From: Bacteroidales bacterium
GTDB lineage: Bacteria > Bacteroidota > Bacteroidia > Bacteroidales > Tenuifilaceae
Assembly (NCBI GenBank): GCA_003531155.1
Contig: DQHR01000197.1
Span: forward strand, 18,655-27,636
DNA: 8,982 nt
Reading direction: 5' to 3'
Every line of letters begins with the position of its first letter. The stretch's first letter is position 1. A program made the translations under genes and the position numbers. The notes under the pieces were generated by a model. That model was given only the letters and a program-made list of their open reading frames with translations. It ran no database searches and was not told the DNA's origin. Below are positions 5,839 through 8,982 of the stretch, piece by piece.

Positions 5839-7251
5839 TTAAAAGAACTTTTCATCAAAATTGACAAGGTAAACCTTTTCAGTTGCTCGTGTAAGAGCGG
5901 TATAAAGCCAGCGAAGGTATTCTCGCGAAATCATATCTTCCTTAAAAAAACCTTGGTCGATAAAAACGTTTCGCCATTGACCTCCTTGCGCCTTATGGCA
6001 TGTAACTGCATAAGCAAACTTTACCTGAATGGCGTTAAAATACGGATCTTCTTTAATTTTTTTAAGCCTTGCAGGTCGTGTTTTTATGTGCTGATAGTCT
6101 TCCGATATTTTTGTGTAAAGATCCTTGTTTTGCTGAGAGTTAAGCGATGGGCCTTCTATTGTAAGCGTATCAAGGATTATTTTAACGTCTATTTCCTGAT
6201 TCTGATAATCAATTAGTTTTATTGTTACATCAGCAAATCGAAGCCCATACAACTCTTTATGCTTTCTTATTCTTGTAACTTCGACAATATCGCCGTTGGC
6301 AATAAAGCCAATTTCAGGTTTATCTTCAACCCAGAAGTAGCTATTCCGGACAACCATAAGGTAATCGCCAACTGATAGCTCCTCATCTTTCCACAGAATA
6401 CGATTTCTGATGCCTTCGTTATACTTGTTTGCACGCTTGTTGGAGTAGGAGAGGACAACGTTTCCATCGCGACCATGCTTATCGTACTCGTAGGTTAGCT
6501 TTTCGATGAGATCCGAACCTGATATTCTATTAATATCATTAAAACCTTCAACCTTAAAAGTTGGAATCTCGATATTATCTGAATCTAGCATTTCTCTTAA
6601 TAGAGTAGCATTATGGAGAATACCAGAACCTTCTTCCTGCCGAACAACCTCGGTTAGCTCTGCCTCAATAACATTTAAATCAAATGTTTCGAGAACCGAG
6701 GCATCTAAGGCTGGACTAATGCTTAGCCCAACAGGTGGTAGCTGGGCAACGTCACCAACAATCATTAATCGGCAACCTACACCACGATTAACAAATTCAA
6801 CTAAATCATTTAGCAATTTTCCCGAGCCAAAAATGCTATCCTCATACGATGAGTTTGATAGCATTGATGCCTCATCAACAATAAAAATAGCATTCTTAAG
6901 CAGGTTGATATTTAGGTCGAACTTGCCAACTCCATCTTTCATCCCCTTTTGGCGATATATACATTTATGAATTGTATAAGATGGAAACCCACAATATGAT
7001 GATAATACTTTTGCTGCTCGACCAGTTGGAGCTAGTAGAACAAATGGGATTTTAAATGTTGATAGGGTTTTTACAAAACTTGCAATTAACGAAGTTTTTC
7101 CAGTGCCAGCATAACCTTTAAGGAGAAAACATTCATTATTTGTTGGTTTAGTAACAAACTCCGAAAGTTGTTCAATAGCCCCCTCTTGCCCTGGTGTTGG
7201 CTTAAAGCCAATATTAGAAACGATAATATCTTTTAAGCGATCGCGTAACAT
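5839..7251 (-). CDS. compact SF1 DNA helicase, RecD/Pif1-like
   Basis: This 470-residue cytoplasmic ATPase has the superfamily 1B helicase motifs in order: Q motif PTPGQEGAI at 18-26, Walker A GYAGTGKT at 46-53, motif Ia APTGRAAKVL at 74-83, Walker B VDEASM at 125-130, motif III GDVAQLPPV at 166-174, motif IV VVRQ at 202-205, a UvrD_C_2-type YAVTCHKAQGGQW at 414-426 and motif VI YTALTRAT at 450-457. Such proteins translocate 5' to 3' on single-stranded DNA. It lacks the long N-terminal helix-hairpin-helix region of RecD2 and any relaxase domain, so it is a minimal form, and no RecB or RecC gene is nearby. Genome maintenance is the likely role, but the specific job is unknown. The ATG at 7251 is chosen; a TTG directly before it would add one residue. 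It is divergent from the DUF3822 gene, a neighbourhood I recall as common in Bacteroidota. Confidence 0.88.
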   Translation of the reverse strand: MLRDRLKDIIVSNIGFKPTPGQEGAIEQLSEFVTKPTNNECFLLKGYAGTGKTSLIASFVKTLSTFKIPFVLLAPTGRAAKVLSSYCGFPSYTIHKCIYRQKGMKDGVGKFDLNINLLKNAIFIVDEASMLSNSSYEDSIFGSGKLLNDLVEFVNRGVGCRLMIVGDVAQLPPVGLSISPALDASVLETFDLNVIEAELTEVVRQEEGSGILHNATLLREMLDSDNIEIPTFKVEGFNDINRISGSDLIEKLTYEYDKHGRDGNVVLSYSNKRANKYNEGIRNRILWKDEELSVGDYLMVVRNSYFWVEDKPEIGFIANGDIVEVTRIRKHKELYGLRFADVTIKLIDYQNQEIDVKIILDTLTIEGPSLNSQQNKDLYTKISEDYQHIKTRPARLKKIKEDPYFNAIQVKFAYAVTCHKAQGGQWRNVFIDQGFFKEDMISREYLRWLYTALTRATEKVYLVNFDEKFF

Positions 7252-7274
7252 CAATTAGTATCAAAATGAAAAGG

Positions 7275-7282
7275 CAAACTTA
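7275..7282 (-). promoter_or_regulatory. candidate -7 element of the helicase gene
   Basis: On the minus strand 7282-7275 reads TAAGTTTG, an exact match to TAnnTTTG, 23 bases before the ATG. No convincing -33 TTG or TTTG lies 19-23 bases upstream. An 11-base dyad, CTAAAATTTAG at 7294-7304, sits just upstream and could be a regulator site or chance. Confidence 0.45.
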
Positions 7283-7376
7283 CTCTAAATAGCCTAAAAT
7301 TTAGTTTAAGAGATTATTTATTTATCGACAACTATGAGTTAAAGTTGCACCTGCCTTTACCTTAGATATTATCGCA

Positions 7377-7407
7377 TTTCTTAAAATTGAATTAATATCT
7401 ATCTTTG
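7377..7407 (+). promoter_or_regulatory. candidate promoter of the DUF3822-rsmD operon
   Basis: TATCTTTG at 7400-7407 matches the Bacteroidota -7 consensus exactly. A near-consensus -33 element, TTTC at 7377-7380, stands 19 bases upstream. Transcription would begin near 7414, about 29 bases before the ATG at 7443. The rest of the 191-base divergent region (7252-7442) shows no gene or RNA that I recognise. Confidence 0.55.
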
Positions 7408-7442
7408 TTTATCCTTTAATGAATTAAAAACAAGAGTTGAAA

Positions 7443-8294
7443 ATGGATAAGAAAGAGATATTCGACGAAACTTTCGACCCAGATCGCAGCGAATCATATA
7501 TTCTGTCTGTACAGGTTTCATACCAAGGAATTGCTTTTAGCGTTAACGACACCGCACGTGGGATGCATATAGCATACGTTTCAAACCCTTTTTCAAATGA
7601 AATGTCCGTATCCGACGATTGGAGCGAAAATATTAGTTTGATTTTTTCAAGATACGAGGTTTTAAAGCGAAAATATAAAAGGGTGTTGTTCTCTTTTGAA
7701 TCGAATCTTTTTACAACGGTTCCAACTGATTTGTTTCTTGCTGAAAAGGTCAAGGACCTTTTTGAGTTAGTTCATCCTCTACCTAATCTTTTTGAAATCA
7801 GATTTAACCATTTGAAGAATTCTAAAGTGACTGTTGTATTTGCCATTCCTTATTCTATTACTTCAAAATGGTTAACTTATCAGCCAAATACCGAATTCAT
7901 TGGTTTTTCTTCGGCTCTAATTGCCTATTCATGTTTGTTAAAAAGCGCCAAAGATGTTTCGGCTGTGAATACTTTATTTACGAATAACTTTTTTACAACA
8001 TCAATTTCGGCAAACGATGAGTTAAAACACTGCAATTCTTTCAATTTTGTAAATATTAATGACGCAGCATATTACATGATCAACTTTTGCAAACAAACTG
8101 GTTTGGATTTGAATAGGATTATCCTATCATTCACTGGCGAACTTGATGATGCAAAAGGAATTGAATTGATATTGTCGCAATATATTGCTAAAGTTAACAA
8201 TGGATTCAACATTGAAGGAAGTAGTTATTCTTATGCAATTGCTGCATATAAAAAGAGTAATTGGAACCTTTTTAACCTCTTGCTATGCGAATAG
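7443..8294 (+). CDS. DUF3822 family protein
   Basis: This is a 283-residue soluble protein without a signal peptide or membrane segment. I recognise it as DUF3822, a Bacteroidota family usually encoded just before rsmD, from both its sequence and its position. The N-terminal ESYILSVQVSYQGIAFSVND (17-36) looks like a strand-turn-strand of the ASKHA (actin-like ATPase) fold. The later TNNFFTTSISANDELKHCNSF and NDAAYYMINFCKQ...ILSFTGEL stretches (180-233) resemble PilM/GspL-type proteins. That structural reading is inference, and no clear ATP-binding glycine motif is visible. The ATG at 7443 is chosen over an in-frame TTG at 7437 that would add two residues. Its 3' end overlaps the rsmD start by 10 bases, which suggests translational coupling. 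Its function is not known; a link to rRNA modification is suggested only by gene order. Confidence 0.87.
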   Translation: MDKKEIFDETFDPDRSESYILSVQVSYQGIAFSVNDTARGMHIAYVSNPFSNEMSVSDDWSENISLIFSRYEVLKRKYKRVLFSFESNLFTTVPTDLFLAEKVKDLFELVHPLPNLFEIRFNHLKNSKVTVVFAIPYSITSKWLTYQPNTEFIGFSSALIAYSCLLKSAKDVSAVNTLFTNNFFTTSISANDELKHCNSFNFVNINDAAYYMINFCKQTGLDLNRIILSFTGELDDAKGIELILSQYIAKVNNGFNIEGSSYSYAIAAYKKSNWNLFNLLLCE

Positions 8295-8812
8295 TTAGCG
8301 GGAGGTTTAAAGGGAAAACTTTTGTCCCAAAAGGATTTAATGCACGGCCAACTACCGATTTTGCTAAAGAGGGGTTATTTAATATTCTACAAAATAATTT
8401 TGACTTTGAGGAAATTGAGGTGCTCGATCTTTTTGCTGGCACGGGGAGCATTAGTTTTGAGTTTGCCTCGCGCGGAACTAATAGAATAGATTTAGTTGAG
8501 CTAAACTTTAATCACCTTAAATTCATTTCAAGCGTAATTCGTGAACTTGAACTTAAGCAAATTCATACAATAAAGGGTAATGTGTTCCAATTCATAAAGG
8601 CATGTAGCTATAAATATGATATTGTTTTTGCTGATCCTCCTTACGAACTCGATGGCATTGACACTATTCCCGAATTAGTTTTCGAAAAAAATATTCTTAA
8701 ACCTGAGGGTTGGTTGATTTTGGAACATTCTTCAAATTATAGCTTCGAAAATCACTCTCGATTTGTTCAGGAACGTCATTACGGGAGCGTTCATTTCTCA
8801 TTTTTTAAATAG
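8285..8812 (+). CDS. rsmD: 16S rRNA (guanine966-N2)-methyltransferase RsmD
   Basis: This 175-residue cytoplasmic Rossmann-fold methyltransferase uses S-adenosylmethionine to methylate N2 of G966 in 16S rRNA in the small subunit. Diagnostic features are the N-terminal MRIVSGRFKG, the RPTTDFAKEGLFNIL helix at 21-35, the cofactor-binding motif I LDLFAGTGSI at 47-56, the acidic VEL at 71-73 (ribose contact) and the catalytic DPPY at 117-120. Length is slightly below that of the E. coli enzyme (198), with a short C-terminus, as is usual in Bacteroidota. The ATG overlaps the last codons of DUF3822 and lacks a ribosome-binding site, so translation probably depends on re-initiation. No strong terminator follows; the next 146 bases lead to a tRNA promoter. 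Confidence 0.95.
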   Translation: MRIVSGRFKGKTFVPKGFNARPTTDFAKEGLFNILQNNFDFEEIEVLDLFAGTGSISFEFASRGTNRIDLVELNFNHLKFISSVIRELELKQIHTIKGNVFQFIKACSYKYDIVFADPPYELDGIDTIPELVFEKNILKPEGWLILEHSSNYSFENHSRFVQERHYGSVHFSFFK

Positions 8813-8911
8813 TTAGTCAAACAGTTTCCTTTTTCAGGAATTGCAATTATCCTATAATCAGAAGATTTAAAATATTTCGAAAATATTTACAAAAATTTTT
8901 AGCGATAGATA

Positions 8912-8941
8912 TTGTAATTTCAAAATGATCGATTACATTTG
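8912..8941 (+). promoter_or_regulatory. promoter of the downstream tRNA gene
   Basis: TTG at 8912-8914 and TACATTTG at 8934-8941 are separated by 19 bases and fit the Bacteroidota -33/-7 consensus (TTG, then TAnnTTTG) exactly. The predicted transcription start near 8948 leaves a 5' leader of about 11 bases before the mature tRNA end at 8959. This is the best promoter match in the window. Confidence 0.75.
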
Positions 8942-8958
8942 CATCGCTTTAAAAAACT

Positions 8959-8982
8959 GGTTCGGTAGTTCAGTTGGTTAGA
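8959..8982 (+). tRNA. tRNA, 5' part only, probably tRNA-Asp (cut by window end)
   Basis: The last 24 bases read as a tRNA 5' half: a seven-base acceptor strand GGTTCGG, T8 and A9, a D-stem GTTC, then A14, G18G19 in the D-loop, A21, and the start of the returning D-stem strand GA. The spacing of these invariant positions is correct. The sequence resembles bacterial tRNA-Asp genes that I remember, but the anticodon lies outside the window, so the amino acid is a guess. A matching promoter stands just upstream. Confidence 0.8.

Noticed and set aside
5836..6970. Long open frames on the plus strand (about 126 and 154 codons) opposite the helicase gene
   Set aside because: They lie wholly antisense to a gene with intact helicase motifs, show no recognisable protein features and have no promoter. 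They are by-products of its codon use.
5839..7251. Conjugative relaxase (TraA/TraI) or a mobile-element helicase
   Set aside because: The helicase lacks the relaxase domain, no conjugation, transposase or integrase genes are near, and base composition matches its neighbours.
8826..8840. Hairpin TTCCT-TTTTC-AGGAA after rsmD as a terminator
   Set aside because: The stem is only five pairs, and it is followed by TTGCAATTAT rather than a T tract, so it is too weak to call.
8870..8888. AAATATTT repeated twice around CGA, a possible repeat or protein-binding site
   Set aside because: AAATATTT is self-complementary and very common in sequence this rich in A and T; two copies close together are likely chance or an UP-like AT-rich stretch before the tRNA promoter.
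1..8982. CRISPR array, insertion sequence, attachment site or origin
   Set aside because: No regularly spaced direct repeats, transposase or integrase motifs, target-site duplications or DnaA-box clusters were seen by eye on either strand.

Overview
The window is an AT-rich stretch of ordinary bacterial chromosome, almost certainly from a member of the Bacteroidota. Four things point there: a DUF3822 gene overlapping rsmD, promoter-like sites of the Bacteroidota type (TAnnTTTG) in front of several transcription units, almost no Shine-Dalgarno sequences, and lipoproteins with short Bacteroidota-style signal peptides. I cannot name the genus; Bacteroidales or a relative is a guess.

Layout. (1) Positions 2-2430, plus strand: the 3' end of rmlD (dTDP-4-dehydrorhamnose reductase), an intact phosphoglucomutase/phosphomannomutase gene 12 bases later, and a YjbQ-family gene 35 bases after that. 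The first two fit together in nucleotide-sugar supply: the mutase makes glucose-1-phosphate, which the Rml pathway turns into dTDP-rhamnose. (2) Positions 2431-3966: an AT-rich leader of 237 bases with two perfect inverted repeats, then an outer-membrane beta-barrel protein of the OmpP1/FadL/TodX family. (3) A symmetric hairpin with A and T tracts at 3986-4017 serves as terminator for both this gene and the opposing transcription unit.

(4) Positions 4037-7251, minus strand, read right to left: a compact RecD/Pif1-like SF1 helicase, a small lipoprotein of unknown function, and a larger lipoprotein with clustered His, Asp, Trp and Cys motifs that resembles no characterised family I can name. 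A long interrupted palindrome covers the start codon and a candidate promoter of the small lipoprotein gene. (5) Positions 7252-8812: a divergent intergenic region with a -7 element for each direction, then DUF3822 and rsmD (16S rRNA m2G966 methyltransferase) overlapping by 10 bases. (6) Positions 8912-8982: a well-formed promoter and the first 24 bases of a tRNA gene, probably tRNA-Asp, cut by the window edge.

Most of the window is core metabolism, RNA modification and DNA maintenance. I see no mobile element, CRISPR array or defence island, and no clear new multi-gene system. The least explained parts are the two lipoproteins with the palindrome in front of them, and DUF3822.
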